Source: DATKEJ01 sp963768715
GTDB taxonomy: Bacteria > Bacteroidota > Rhodothermia > Rhodothermales > DATKEJ01
Length of the DNA: 64,000 bases
Reading direction: 5' to 3'
NCBI GenBank assembly: GCA_963768715.1
Contig: CAVYJC010000011.1
Location: forward strand, 186,001-250,000
Below the pieces are notes generated by a model, which was not told the DNA's origin, ran no database searches, and saw only the letters and a list, made by a program, of their open reading frames with translations. How positions within the stretch are numbered: the stretch's first letter is position 1; each line of letters starts with the position of its first letter. Positions 1 through 9,485 of the stretch are shown piece by piece. The position numbers were made by a program, and so were the translations under genes.

Positions 1-381
1 GGACGCGAGCGTGACACACCTCCGGCCACGAACGTCATCTACGTTGACAAAACGTATACGGCGGGATATGAGGTAGGAACGCTTTCGAAGCCCTACAATA
101 CGGTCGACGAGGGCTCTGTCGCCCTCCAGCCCGGAGACTTGCTGCGGATCGAACAGAATACGTACGGCGAAAACCCGCTGTTTAATACCCAGGCCAACGT
201 CGAGAATCGAAACGGGGTGGTCGTTATTCAGGGTCCCACCGCATCAGGGATCGCACCCGCGGATCGGGTGGATGCGGGCGCCGCGGACGAAGTCTCCGAT
301 TCCGAGTCGACGCGCCGACCCGGCCGGGAGCCGGCTTCCGAAGAGGAGCGCAAGGCAGCGGAAGAGAAACCCAGGGAGTAG
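1..381 (+). CDS. C-terminal end of a protein with a DUF1565-like beta-helix start (partial)
   Basis: The reading frame is open from the first base of the window, so the gene begins upstream; 126 residues are visible. Residues encoded at about 31-160 (NVIYVDKTYTAGYEVGTLSKPY, then a run with LQPGDLLRI) resemble the entry strand of secreted right-handed parallel beta-helix proteins (DUF1565/pectate-lyase-like: YVD..GN..GT...PY.T...A...PGD). A full beta-helix does not follow: the chain turns into a Glu/Arg/Ala-rich charged tail and stops at 381, so it is either a short variant or truncated. Function unknown. The call rests on one short motif. Confidence 0.45.
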   Translation, partial: GRERDTPPATNVIYVDKTYTAGYEVGTLSKPYNTVDEGSVALQPGDLLRIEQNTYGENPLFNTQANVENRNGVVVIQGPTASGIAPADRVDAGAADEVSDSESTRRPGREPASEEERKAAEEKPRE

Positions 382-426
382 CCCTCGGTAGGGTTCCTCA
401 GTACGAGGTAGGTGGCCCGAGTTCGC

Positions 427-3400
427 TCAGCGTCTCTGCTTCAATCTCGCAAGTTCACCCAGTGCCAGATCCTGCGTCGCGTTTGGATGCTTCCCGTACT
501 GAAGTGATTTCTCCAGGTAGGAGACGGCAAGTATCGTGTCCGGGGCGGGGTACTCGAGGTTGCGGCCGAAGTCGAACAGGTAGGCCATTCCGACCAGTGC
601 ATAGCCTGAGGCACTTTCCCACAGAGAGTCGCGCTCGTTGCCGAAACGTCGATTCAAAAGGTCGCTCTCAGACCGCCGGCCAAGAAAGAACTCGACGATG
701 TCGTTACTGAACCCGGTCTCATCGGTCGGCGGCACCGTCCTGGTGTACTCCAGATACGACTCCAATGGCCGGTAGGCATCCTGCGGTCCTCCACTTCGGT
801 GGAGTGCCATTGCGTAGCGAATGTAGTTGCTTGCACTTGCCGGAAATGCTGCGATCGCTCGTTCGAAATGCGGGAACGACTCCTCGTATCGTCCGGACAG
901 GTATAGCGTTATGGCCAACTCAGCATCTCTGGATGGATCACCGGGGGCAAACTGAAGGTAGCGTCGGGCATGGAATACCGCGCCATCATTTCTGCCGAGA
1001 CATCGAAAGATCTCCATCAAGTTCCTGTCTCCGAATGCCGGATCGTCGACCCTGTACTCTTCTACAACTTGCTCAGCCTGGATTGGCATCCTTCCGTGTG
1101 AGTAGGCTTCTGCCAGCTTGGACGTGGATTCCGCAGAGCGCCCGGATCTCAATATTCCAGCTTTGTAGGCGGCAATCGCATCGTCGTAGCGACCGAGGCG
1201 CATGTAGGTATCACCTAATCTGCTGTAGTCCGACCATTTTGGATTGGTGCTCGCCAGGATGGCGAGACTCGTGGCCTGAGCCGCTCCCGTCAGGTTCCCG
1301 CCCTGGAGAAACCAGTCGCTTTCCATTCTGTGCCCCATTGCAGGGTCAACGATGACCAATCTGGCCACAACCGCGTTTGCGCTGTCCGCATTTCCAGTCT
1401 TTCGGTAGAAGCGCGCCAGCATTCTCAGCGGTTCGGAGGACACCGGTTTCTGGATAACCAGCTCGTGAAGAAGCGACTCCGCCTCTCTTTTCCGACCTTG
1501 CAACACGTAAACATCGGCGAGAATGCCATACCACGCGGTCTCTGACACGTGGTCTTTGATCAGACCGGAAAGCAGCACCTCTGCTTTCCGGTAGGCGCCG
1601 AGGGCGGCATATCGCCTGGCGAGGGCAACGGCGATATCGTGTTTCATGCCGCCGTGAGCAACATCATAGGCTTGTTCAAATTGCGTCGTCGCCGCAGACT
1701 CGTTCCCGCCCAAATGCTCCAGGTTTGCGAGCTGCAGGTGGGCGTAGGCGTACCCGGCGTCAACGGCTATCGCCTTGTGCGCCATCGCCATTGCGCCAGG
1801 TTGATCTTCGGTGACAGCGAGGAGCATAGAATAGATTGACCACAATCCGGGTTGGTCAGGGAAAGACCGCGTGGACCATTGGAGATACTCCCGGGCTTCG
1901 GACGTACGGCCAAGAGCAACTAACGAGCGCGCCATCAGTTCAGCCATTCCGGCACGAACTGAATCGTCCTTAATCACGAGCAGGGCTGTCTCAGGTCGAT
2001 CCGAAAGGAGTGCGCGTTCGGCCAAAACTACAGAAATGGCAAGCTCCGCCGTTTTGTGCGCGGCCTGAACGTATGTTTGCAGCAAATCGCTACCCTGGAA
2101 TCTCAATTCTACTCCAGGCCAAGGCGGCAGTTGAAACGCTGCGGGTGTCGAGATCAGAGAGTCACTGAGCAATAGCACCGATTGTCGGGTACTAACTCTC
2201 GATACAATCTCAGCCTGACCAAGATAACTGCTGGTCCAACCCCAGATAATCAAGTATGCACCCGCGCTGTCCGTTAGTGCCCAAGCGTCCTTCTCGGATA
2301 GTAGATCTCCAGCTAGTGTTGATTGGACTACAGTGATATGTGGATCTTCCCTGGAGAATGTCTCGAGCGCTTCATCGATGACGCTGCGGATCATGTTGTC
2401 TACGTTACGCTCGGGCTTTTTTACTCCTGAGAAAGGAGCCAGGATGATCTTGTAGGTGGGCAAACCTCCGTAGCCGCCCACCGGTCGCATCATTGACTCT
2501 TGTCGATCGCTTGTTGTCTGGACTTCGTATCTGGCCAGGAAGACGAGACCCGTGAACACCAGAAGGAGCATTGCGCCGATCGCCGACCATCGTCTCCACG
2601 TGTAAATGCCCGCAGGCCGCCCGCGGGCGTCCCGATCGAGATCGGTAGCCAGACCTATTCCCTCAAGATCGCGGCTGAGCGTCAGCGCATCCCGGTACCG
2701 CTTTTCCGGATCCTTGGCGAGGCATTTTTCAACGATTCTGATCAAGGCTGCCGGGGCTTCGGAATTGAGACCTGAGAGAGGCCTCGGCGTCTCATGTATG
2801 ATCCGGTATGCGGTTAATTCCGGATCGTCGGTTCCGAAGGGTCTGACGCCAGATATCATCTCGTAAAGAGCCACGCCGACGGACCAGATGTCCACGCGAT
2901 GATCAGCCGGCAAATCCCTGATCCGCTCCGGGCTCATGTACGCCACGGTTCCTTCCGTAATCGAAGTCTCAGTCGTGTCCTCTCCACGGAAGGTTGCGAT
3001 GCCGAAGTCAACTATCTGAACGGAACCGTCCCTTGTGATCATGAGATTGGACGGCTTGATGTCGCGGTGGATGATACCCGCCGCATGGGCCACCTGGAGT
3101 CCAGCACAGACTTGGGAAATGATATCGATGATCTTGCTGACCGACGGTCTTCCCAGTTTGAGCAGGCCGCGGACAGATACGCCGTCTATGAACGGTGTAA
3201 CGATAAATGGGGCACCGTTCGCCGTCTCCCCGACATCGTAAACCGAGCATATGTTGGGATGCTCGAGCTTGGACGCCGTTCGAGCCTCATGGAGGAAACG
3301 AGCGCGTACGGCCCCTCCGGATCCGAGTTCGGGAAGAAACACCTTGAGTGCCACCAGTCGATCAAGTCGGGTGTCGCGTGCCTTGTAGACGGTTCCCACC

Positions 3401-3660
3401 CCACCTCTACCGACCACTCCGAGGATCTCATAGCCGACGATTTTGAACGCGTGCAGCCCAAGAGAACCTTCCTCGTGTGCTTCACCGCTTGCGCTAAGAA
3501 AGGACGCGTCGAGATCTTCCTCCAGCAAAGAGAGGACCTCCTGTCGAATCTCCGTATCGTCCCCGGCTTCCTCTATGACATAAGCGCGCCTTGCAGCGGG
3601 CTCCATCTCTAACGCAACGGAAACCAGTTCCTTGACCCGGGTCCACTTGATCTGGTCCAT
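427..3660 (-). CDS. Serine/threonine protein kinase with TPR-repeat sensor region
   Basis: A 1077-residue Hanks-type kinase. An N-terminal helical segment (1-70) precedes the catalytic domain (about 77-335): Gly-rich loop GRGGVGTVY (84-92), catalytic Lys in VALKVF (K106), HRDIKPSNL (198-206), DFG (218-220) and SPE (243-245). One membrane helix lies at about 357-377, and the remaining 700 residues are TPR-type helical pairs, presumably outside the cytoplasmic membrane. A sigma factor of the TIGR02999 type lies 185 bases upstream on the same strand; this sigma plus TPR-kinase pairing is common in Rhodothermota, Acidobacteriota and Planctomycetota, so they probably form one signalling unit. The substrate cannot be told from sequence. 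Confidence 0.93.
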   Translation of the reverse strand: MDQIKWTRVKELVSVALEMEPAARRAYVIEEAGDDTEIRQEVLSLLEEDLDASFLSASGEAHEEGSLGLHAFKIVGYEILGVVGRGGVGTVYKARDTRLDRLVALKVFLPELGSGGAVRARFLHEARTASKLEHPNICSVYDVGETANGAPFIVTPFIDGVSVRGLLKLGRPSVSKIIDIISQVCAGLQVAHAAGIIHRDIKPSNLMITRDGSVQIVDFGIATFRGEDTTETSITEGTVAYMSPERIRDLPADHRVDIWSVGVALYEMISGVRPFGTDDPELTAYRIIHETPRPLSGLNSEAPAALIRIVEKCLAKDPEKRYRDALTLSRDLEGIGLATDLDRDARGRPAGIYTWRRWSAIGAMLLLVFTGLVFLARYEVQTTSDRQESMMRPVGGYGGLPTYKIILAPFSGVKKPERNVDNMIRSVIDEALETFSREDPHITVVQSTLAGDLLSEKDAWALTDSAGAYLIIWGWTSSYLGQAEIVSRVSTRQSVLLLSDSLISTPAAFQLPPWPGVELRFQGSDLLQTYVQAAHKTAELAISVVLAERALLSDRPETALLVIKDDSVRAGMAELMARSLVALGRTSEAREYLQWSTRSFPDQPGLWSIYSMLLAVTEDQPGAMAMAHKAIAVDAGYAYAHLQLANLEHLGGNESAATTQFEQAYDVAHGGMKHDIAVALARRYAALGAYRKAEVLLSGLIKDHVSETAWYGILADVYVLQGRKREAESLLHELVIQKPVSSEPLRMLARFYRKTGNADSANAVVARLVIVDPAMGHRMESDWFLQGGNLTGAAQATSLAILASTNPKWSDYSRLGDTYMRLGRYDDAIAAYKAGILRSGRSAESTSKLAEAYSHGRMPIQAEQVVEEYRVDDPAFGDRNLMEIFRCLGRNDGAVFHARRYLQFAPGDPSRDAELAITLYLSGRYEESFPHFERAIAAFPASASNYIRYAMALHRSGGPQDAYRPLESYLEYTRTVPPTDETGFSNDIVEFFLGRRSESDLLNRRFGNERDSLWESASGYALVGMAYLFDFGRNLEYPAPDTILAVSYLEKSLQYGKHPNATQDLALGELARLKQRR

Positions 3661-3845
3661 GGGATAATGACCTCGGCACCAGACTTGCTAGATCTTGTGA
3701 CTGAATGAGTCGGAAGATTGGTCTGGGGAGATTCAACACCGGGCGACTTGCGATGATCCTACGCGCCCTGTCGCACAGGCATGCGTGTACACGACGACAA
3801 GCACTGATCGTTTGTCCCAAGTGAGCGATAACGGTGTGGAACAAC

Positions 3846-4433
3846 CTAGTCTTCGCTTCCGCTGCTGGACAATATTGAACGTATCTCCCGGTTCAGCCAG
3901 AGCCGGGCGGACGCCCAGTCTCGCTTAACCGTTGCCGTTGAGATCCCGATTGCGACAGCCGTCTCCACGATAGTCAGTCCGCTGAAGTAGCGGCATTCAA
4001 CAACTCGAGCCTGTCGTTCATCCAATTTGGAAAGCCGTTCGAGCGCCTCGTCCAATGCAAGCACGTCGTCAGGTCGTGAGGCGGGAGCGATTCTGGACTC
4101 ATCGAAGGAAAGATTGCTGATTCCACCGCCACGCTTTTGGGCTTTCCGAGCCCTGGCGTAACCGACCAAGATCCGACGCATGGCCGTGGCGGCTATGGCC
4201 AGGAAGTGCTTCCGTCCCGTCCAATCTATCTGCGGCGGATGCCGTACCAGGTTCAGGTAAGCCTCGTGGACGATGGCGCTGGTGTCCAGAGTCAAATCCT
4301 GGCGTTCGCGCCTCAGTTGCCGGTGGGCGATGTCCCGTAACTCCTTGTAGATCAGCGGAAAGATACGATCGAAGGCAGACTCGTCACCCAGCCGAAGGGC
4401 CTCGATCATTCTTGTGATCTCATTGTCGGGCAT
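3846..4433 (-). CDS. ECF-type RNA polymerase sigma factor (TIGR02999 group)
   Basis: From the ATG at 4433 the product is 195 residues. Region 2 is visible as AFDRIFPLIYKELRDIAHRQL followed by AIVHEAYLNL, and region 4 as a helix-turn-helix near the C-terminus (RVVECRYFSGL, then TVKRDWASARLWL). The AYLNLV..HFLAIAATAMRRIL pattern is typical of the TIGR02999 sigma group that travels with TPR-kinases. An in-frame ATG at 4496 would add 21 residues unlike the family; I prefer 4433 because the domain then starts at the usual distance. It lies directly upstream of the kinase at 427-3660 on the same strand. No zinc-binding anti-sigma factor gene is adjacent, which agrees with control through the kinase. 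Confidence 0.9.
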   Translation of the reverse strand: MPDNEITRMIEALRLGDESAFDRIFPLIYKELRDIAHRQLRRERQDLTLDTSAIVHEAYLNLVRHPPQIDWTGRKHFLAIAATAMRRILVGYARARKAQKRGGGISNLSFDESRIAPASRPDDVLALDEALERLSKLDERQARVVECRYFSGLTIVETAVAIGISTATVKRDWASARLWLNREIRSILSSSGSED

Positions 4434-4600
4434 TGTGGAAGTGAATTGGGAGACCAGCGGTGAAAAAATAGGAATTGGGGTGGAAATATTCACCATTCCT
4501 TCATTTTAAGGGGGTAGCCGTGCGTAACTGTGATGTCGGGACACACCAAACGGGATTCCTGCTTGGCAACCAGGACGAGTTCGGACCTCCGACGTTCGAC

Positions 4601-5446
4601 CTAATCGAACACGATCGTCCTTCCGCTGAAGACGGTAATCCGGTCCTCGGCGTGCGCCTTGACAGCGGCGGCCAGCACGCGCGTTTCGATGCTCCGGCCG
4701 ATGCGGATCATGTCGTCCGGACCGAAACCATGATGCACCTTCTCGGTCTCCTGAGCAATGATCGGACCCATGTCGAGATCCTCCGTGGCGTAGTGGCTCG
4801 TCGCTCCGACGATCTTGACACCCCTCGCATAGGCCTGGTGATAAGGCTTCGCGCCTTTGAAGGCGGGAAGGAAACCATGGTGGACGTTAATGATTCGGTC
4901 GGGATAGGCGTCGAGCAGGACGGGAGTGAGGATCTGCATGTAGCGCGCGAGCGCGATGAAATCCACGCCGGTCTCTTTGCACAGGTCAAGGGCTTCCGCA
5001 TCCGCGCTCTCCCGGTTGTCCCGGTTTCGCGGAATATGGTTATAAGCGACGCCGAAATGATCCGCGACGTGTCTGAGATCGGGATGATTGCTGATGATCA
5101 GGGGGATGTCGATTTCCAGCTCGCCATATTTGTGTCGCAGGAGCAGATCGTAGAGACAGTGATCGTACTTAGAGACCATGATCGCCATCTGCTTGCGCTG
5201 GTCGGAGTACGTCAGTGACCAGACGAATTCGCTTCCCGCAAGGGCGGTCAAGCGGCCTTCGAAAGTCGACCGCGCGTCGTCCATCTCCGCCGCGTCGAAC
5301 CTCACGTACATGAAGAACTGATTGTCGAGGTGCTCACGGTGTTGCTGAGCGTCAAGGATGTTGCCTCCCGCCTCAAAGATGAGCTGCGCGACGGAACTCA
5401 CGATTCCAGGACGATCCTGGCCGTGGATTTTCAGAACGGCTTGCAC
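4601..5446 (-). CDS. purU: Formyltetrahydrofolate deformylase
   Basis: Hydrolyses 10-formyl-THF to formate and THF, feeding PurT and balancing one-carbon pools. The 281-residue length fits the family. An N-terminal ACT domain occupies about 1-80 (starts VLKIHGQDRPGIVSSVA), followed by the formyltransferase-fold domain. The catalytic Asn-His-Asp set is visible: N187 and H189 in INVHHGFLPAF and D225 in ATEDLDMGPII, with the FKGAKPYHQAY loop between. It is a stand-alone gene on the minus strand, 167 bases from the sigma factor gene, with no other purine or folate gene nearby. Confident call. Confidence 0.95.
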   Translation of the reverse strand: MQAVLKIHGQDRPGIVSSVAQLIFEAGGNILDAQQHREHLDNQFFMYVRFDAAEMDDARSTFEGRLTALAGSEFVWSLTYSDQRKQMAIMVSKYDHCLYDLLLRHKYGELEIDIPLIISNHPDLRHVADHFGVAYNHIPRNRDNRESADAEALDLCKETGVDFIALARYMQILTPVLLDAYPDRIINVHHGFLPAFKGAKPYHQAYARGVKIVGATSHYATEDLDMGPIIAQETEKVHHGFGPDDMIRIGRSIETRVLAAAVKAHAEDRITVFSGRTIVFD

Positions 5447-5594
5447 GGAAGATGGCCTACTTGGGTTGGGATTGGAATTGCGCCAAATTACAACCTCCTC
5501 GACAATCGCGAACGATTCACATGAAACTGATCCGAGCCATCACCATCTTGCACCGAGATCAACGAGATCAACTGTGGAACATTCGCATCGAAAA

Positions 5595-5713
<119 letters not shown>

Positions 5714-5726
5714 AACAACGTCTCTC

Positions 5727-7835
5727 ATGAACGCGACCTGGAACGTCCCATTCGTCCCACTGCTGGCCGTCCTGTGTGGACTTTTCGCCGCGAGCGGTTG
5801 CAGCACCTCGGATACAGGACGAAAGTATCCCGTCTACAGGGTAAATAGCGCACCGGTCATAGACGGGGTGATGGATGGAGATTCTGCCTGGACGACAATC
5901 CCATCCGAGGATGCGTTCGTGACGCCGTTTGTCCAGAGGCTTGGGACCCATCTTCCCGCGTACAAGCAGACATCCTTCAAGATCGGCTACGACGACGCAG
6001 ATCTGTACGTGGGTGTAAAGAGCAGAGAACCGTGGACGCGATATCTAAACAAGAAGGCGTCATCTGACGAGCCTTTCCAAAAAGATGACGGCGTCGAGCT
6101 TCTCTTCACGAATCAAAACGGCGATACGGTCTATCACTTCATCATCAACGCAACCGGACCGCGGTGGAGCGGGAATGAAGGTGGTCGCAGGACCTCGACC
6201 GCAGATTGGAGTGCCAAGACGACAATTACCGATGACGTCTATGTTGTCGAAGTGCGGATACCCTTCGTGCTGCTGGGCGGCGCGCCCGAACGTGGCGACG
6301 TCTGGAAGGCAAACGTAGTGCGCAATACGGTCACGGTGATCAGCCCGGAAGACCGGCAGACGAGCTGGTCGCCGGTTCAAACCGATTTCGATGACCCTGA
6401 GAATTTCGGCCGCCTCGAATTCCAGGGAGCCACGCTGACGGAGGCGGAGTCACAGGACGTGGAGAGCAAACTTGCCGAGGCGTCCGACAAATTTCTACAA
6501 CTCGAGGAAGAGTCGCTCGCCTGGGAAGAGCAGCGAGAGGACGTCCTCGCCGAATCATACCGGCACAAGGTTGAACAGCGCAAGACTGGTTTCACAAGCA
6601 TTACGAAGGGACCGGCTGATCTGGTGGTGCCACCCGGACAGCCTGAAGATGAGGTCTGGCGTTACGGACTCGGCTTTCCGATGCAGATCGGTCCGACGCA
6701 AGCGGCACTGCTCACCAATATCCGGATGGAAGGTTCAGGCAATATCGACTTTGAGATCGGGACCGACGTGATCGTCTTCGACGATCTCGAGAAGATCACG
6801 GCAGAAGACGCCATCCCGGTGTCCCGCTATGAGAGGAAGACGGATCCTGAATACGGAGAAATCATCGTTCGGAAGGGGCCCATTATCGGGGGTTTTGTGC
6901 CTTACGGAGCCTTGCTGGAAGATGGCTCCCCACATCCTGCCGCCGGCACCGGATTCGGGATATGCTGGGCGATCAGCCACAAAGTCGACGAAAACGGCAA
7001 GTTCGACTACACCGACTATGTCGAGCGGTATGCCATGTTTTACCAGTTCTCTTTCGACGGAGACCGCTTTCGTGTAGTCGAGGAGAAGCGGATCGACGCC
7101 GGCAGCCTTCTTCCTGATTGGAATCTCGTGGGCAACTTTTTGACCAATGCGATTCCTGATGGACAGGACTTGCTCTACGTCATGGTTGCACGAGTCGATG
7201 GGCACGTGGTGGCCGGCTTCACGCGCTGGCAATACGGCGCCTCCGGTTGGCATCCCGTTTCGTTCACACCGGTTACCGCGGCGAACGAAACCTGGTCGGA
7301 ACCGAGTCTGATACGCGACGATCGTGGCAGCCTGCTGTTCTCGGCCCGAAGCTATGATCGGGCGTTCCCAGTCGTTGCATTCGACATTGCGGTCTGGCAG
7401 TCGGTCGACAATGGCCTTACCTGGAATCAGGTGATTTACGAGAAGAATCGTCGCGCGCGCTCCCCCGTATCGATCGACAGGACTGCCGACGGTACACCGT
7501 TCATCGCGGCAAACACGCCACCTTTGCGACGCACTAGAGAGGTGCTGAGCATCTGGCCGCTCGACGAGACCCGGACGAAGCTCGAAGGTCGCATCACGGC
7601 CCGCGATGCCAAATCAGAGTTCGGTCCGGCTCCAAGCGGCTCGTGGTGGCGAATCGATCATCCGAATTCTGCAGTTCTGCGGTTGGGAGACCATATGTTG
7701 CACAGCGTGCTGGCCTATCGCATCGTCGACAACGGAGAGGTCGAAGGCGACGCACCTCCAGCCGCGCAGACGGGATGTTATGTCGAGGAAGTGTTCTCGG
7801 CGGGAGAACCCATTCCGAGTTGGAAGTTCGAATAA
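5727..7835 (+). CDS. Lipoprotein with CBM9-like domain and BNR/Asp-box motif
   Basis: 702 residues from the ATG at 5727. The frame is open further upstream, but that part is the heptad repeat and antisense of purU. A lipoprotein signal ends in AASGC (Cys25). Residues about 37-215 (PVIDGVMDGDSAW...YDDADLYVGVKSREPW...VYVVEVRIPF) match the carbohydrate-binding family 9 / DOMON-like fold. A helical linker rich in Glu follows (about 230-275). The C-terminal 400 residues are beta-rich with one clear Asp-box, SVDNGLTW, suggesting a sialidase-like propeller. Likely a surface lipoprotein acting on, or binding, a glycan. No catalytic assignment is possible. It is flanked on both sides by heptad repeats. 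Confidence 0.8.
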   Translation: MNATWNVPFVPLLAVLCGLFAASGCSTSDTGRKYPVYRVNSAPVIDGVMDGDSAWTTIPSEDAFVTPFVQRLGTHLPAYKQTSFKIGYDDADLYVGVKSREPWTRYLNKKASSDEPFQKDDGVELLFTNQNGDTVYHFIINATGPRWSGNEGGRRTSTADWSAKTTITDDVYVVEVRIPFVLLGGAPERGDVWKANVVRNTVTVISPEDRQTSWSPVQTDFDDPENFGRLEFQGATLTEAESQDVESKLAEASDKFLQLEEESLAWEEQREDVLAESYRHKVEQRKTGFTSITKGPADLVVPPGQPEDEVWRYGLGFPMQIGPTQAALLTNIRMEGSGNIDFEIGTDVIVFDDLEKITAEDAIPVSRYERKTDPEYGEIIVRKGPIIGGFVPYGALLEDGSPHPAAGTGFGICWAISHKVDENGKFDYTDYVERYAMFYQFSFDGDRFRVVEEKRIDAGSLLPDWNLVGNFLTNAIPDGQDLLYVMVARVDGHVVAGFTRWQYGASGWHPVSFTPVTAANETWSEPSLIRDDRGSLLFSARSYDRAFPVVAFDIAVWQSVDNGLTWNQVIYEKNRRARSPVSIDRTADGTPFIAANTPPLRRTREVLSIWPLDETRTKLEGRITARDAKSEFGPAPSGSWWRIDHPNSAVLRLGDHMLHSVLAYRIVDNGEVEGDAPPAAQTGCYVEEVFSAGEPIPSWKFE

Positions 7836-7838
7836 CAT

Positions 7839-7866
7839 CGAACATCGAACACCGAACACCGAACTT
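7839..7866. repeat. Heptanucleotide repeat CGAACNN after the lipoprotein gene
   Basis: Four units (CGAACAT, CGAACAC twice, CGAACTT) begin three bases after the TAA at 7835; the last codons, CGAATAA, are in phase with the array. It differs from the CGGACNN array upstream of the same gene by one base in the fixed part. Confidence 0.8.
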
Positions 7867-7987
7867 GGGTACCGGAACGGCGTCGTGTTCGCTGGGTGTC
7901 CGTCGCGTATCTCTGGTCGAAGCCTAATCGACCACAACTGCCTGAGCGACATACGAATTCTTATCACAGGGGAAGTGTGCTGCAACA

Positions 7988-8011
7988 GGGGCGTTTCCCG
8001 GCAAACGCCTT
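7988..8011. terminator. Possible bidirectional terminator between convergent genes
   Basis: GGCGTTT (7990-7996) and AAACGCC (8003-8009) form a perfect 7-bp stem with a 6-base loop, extendable by two G.U pairs. It lies between the plus-strand lipoprotein gene and the minus-strand symporter. The T run is only three bases, so terminator strength is uncertain. Confidence 0.4.
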
Positions 8012-8024
8012 TCCGACGCAATGA

Positions 8025-9485
8025 CTACGACCTGCTTACGAGCCCGGTTTCGACGCGATTGATGCTCGTTCGCCGAACAATCACGAAAGCACCTGCCGAC
8101 GCTGTCAGTCCGAATGCATTGGCATCGAGGCCGAACGGCAGCACGAGCAGCCCGCGCTCTGCGAGGATGGACAGCCCCACGGTCACGCATCCTCCGACCA
8201 GCATCGCTGCGAGCGCTGCCGAGGCAGACTCGGTCTTCCCCATAAGAATGGCCAGTACCGGCACCAGGAGTCCCGACACCATGAAGGCATAGGAATAAAG
8301 CATCATGCTAAGCACGCTTTGCATCGTCAGGGCGAGAATTATCGAGAGCGCGCCCAAAACCAGGGTGACCAGGCGAGAGACACCGGACGAGTGTTTCGGC
8401 ACAAAGCGGGTCTTAGCCAGCATGTCGGACAGCACGTTTCCCGACGCGGCCAGCAGGCAGCTGTCGGCCGTAGACATGATTGCCGAGAAGTAGGCTGCCA
8501 TGAGGAGCCCCATAACCCCTACAGGAAGTACAGTACGGAGCAACACTGGAAGACCCATTTCGGGATCCATGGCGTCCGCACCCTCGAATCCAACGTGCCC
8601 GAACATGCCCTGCTCGGCCGCCACCTTGGCGAAGAGGCCGAGAATCACCCCCATAAATGCCATCACGGGCCACTCGAACAATCCGGCTACGAACCACGCC
8701 CGACGTGCTTCGCGGACACTGCGTGTTGCATAGATGCGCTGATAGAGCGTCATCGCAACAAACCAGATAGGGACTATTGTTATCAGCCAGTTGACCAGCT
8801 GAATGGGGCCGATGTTCGTCAGGTCGAGAAAGGATGGTGCCACGTTCTGCCGGATGGCGGCCCAGCCTCCGATCGAAAAGTATGCCACCGGAATACCAAC
8901 CCCGATCAAGCCTGTCATCAGGATGATCCATTGGAACGTGTCGGTGTAAACGACGGCTTTCAGCCCACCCAGCACAGTGTATCCGACCACGATGGCGCCG
9001 ATGAGCGTCAGCACGAGTGCATAATCTGCTTCAGGGAAGGCAGCGGACGCAAGCTTCGCTCCCGCCACGATTTGCGAGCTCGTGAAGCCGAGATACCCGA
9101 TCGCGCTGATGATGCCGGCTACGACCGCTTCGCGCACCCCGAAATGGTGACCGAACAGGTCCGGAAACGTTAGAAATCGAAATTGGCTCGCATTGGGTTT
9201 CACTCTGGGAATGAGTAAGACAGCGGAGAGCCAGGCGCCCACGAGTCCCGTGAACAGCATCCACGATCCCGCGATTCCCATCGCAAATCCAAGGCCTCCG
9301 AGTCCTATGGAGAAGCCGCCTCCAACGTCGGTCGCGACGACGGACAGTCCGATGTGCAAGCTGCTCATGTCGCGTCCGCCGAGGTAGTAATCGTCGGCGG
9401 ATTCATCGCGACGGAAGAACCGGATCCCGATGCCAAGCAATACGGCGAGGTAGGCGCCGAAAACGAGCAGATCCAGTATATGCAT
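8025..9485 (-). CDS. Sodium:solute symporter (SSS family)
   Basis: A 486-residue polytopic membrane protein with about 13 hydrophobic segments and SSS-family hallmarks: an N-terminal helix followed by DDYYLGGRDMSSLHIGLSVVATDVGGG, and the conserved GGLKAVVYTDTFQWIIL segment near residue 175, with YFSAIMSTADSCLLAASG around 330. It starts one base after the stop codon of ablB, so it is very probably cotranscribed as the third gene of an ablA-ablB-symporter operon. Given the operon, it may import lysine or move a compatible solute with sodium, but SSS sequence alone does not define the substrate. Confidence 0.9.
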   Translation of the reverse strand: MHILDLLVFGAYLAVLLGIGIRFFRRDESADDYYLGGRDMSSLHIGLSVVATDVGGGFSIGLGGLGFAMGIAGSWMLFTGLVGAWLSAVLLIPRVKPNASQFRFLTFPDLFGHHFGVREAVVAGIISAIGYLGFTSSQIVAGAKLASAAFPEADYALVLTLIGAIVVGYTVLGGLKAVVYTDTFQWIILMTGLIGVGIPVAYFSIGGWAAIRQNVAPSFLDLTNIGPIQLVNWLITIVPIWFVAMTLYQRIYATRSVREARRAWFVAGLFEWPVMAFMGVILGLFAKVAAEQGMFGHVGFEGADAMDPEMGLPVLLRTVLPVGVMGLLMAAYFSAIMSTADSCLLAASGNVLSDMLAKTRFVPKHSSGVSRLVTLVLGALSIILALTMQSVLSMMLYSYAFMVSGLLVPVLAILMGKTESASAALAAMLVGGCVTVGLSILAERGLLVLPFGLDANAFGLTASAGAFVIVRRTSINRVETGLVSRS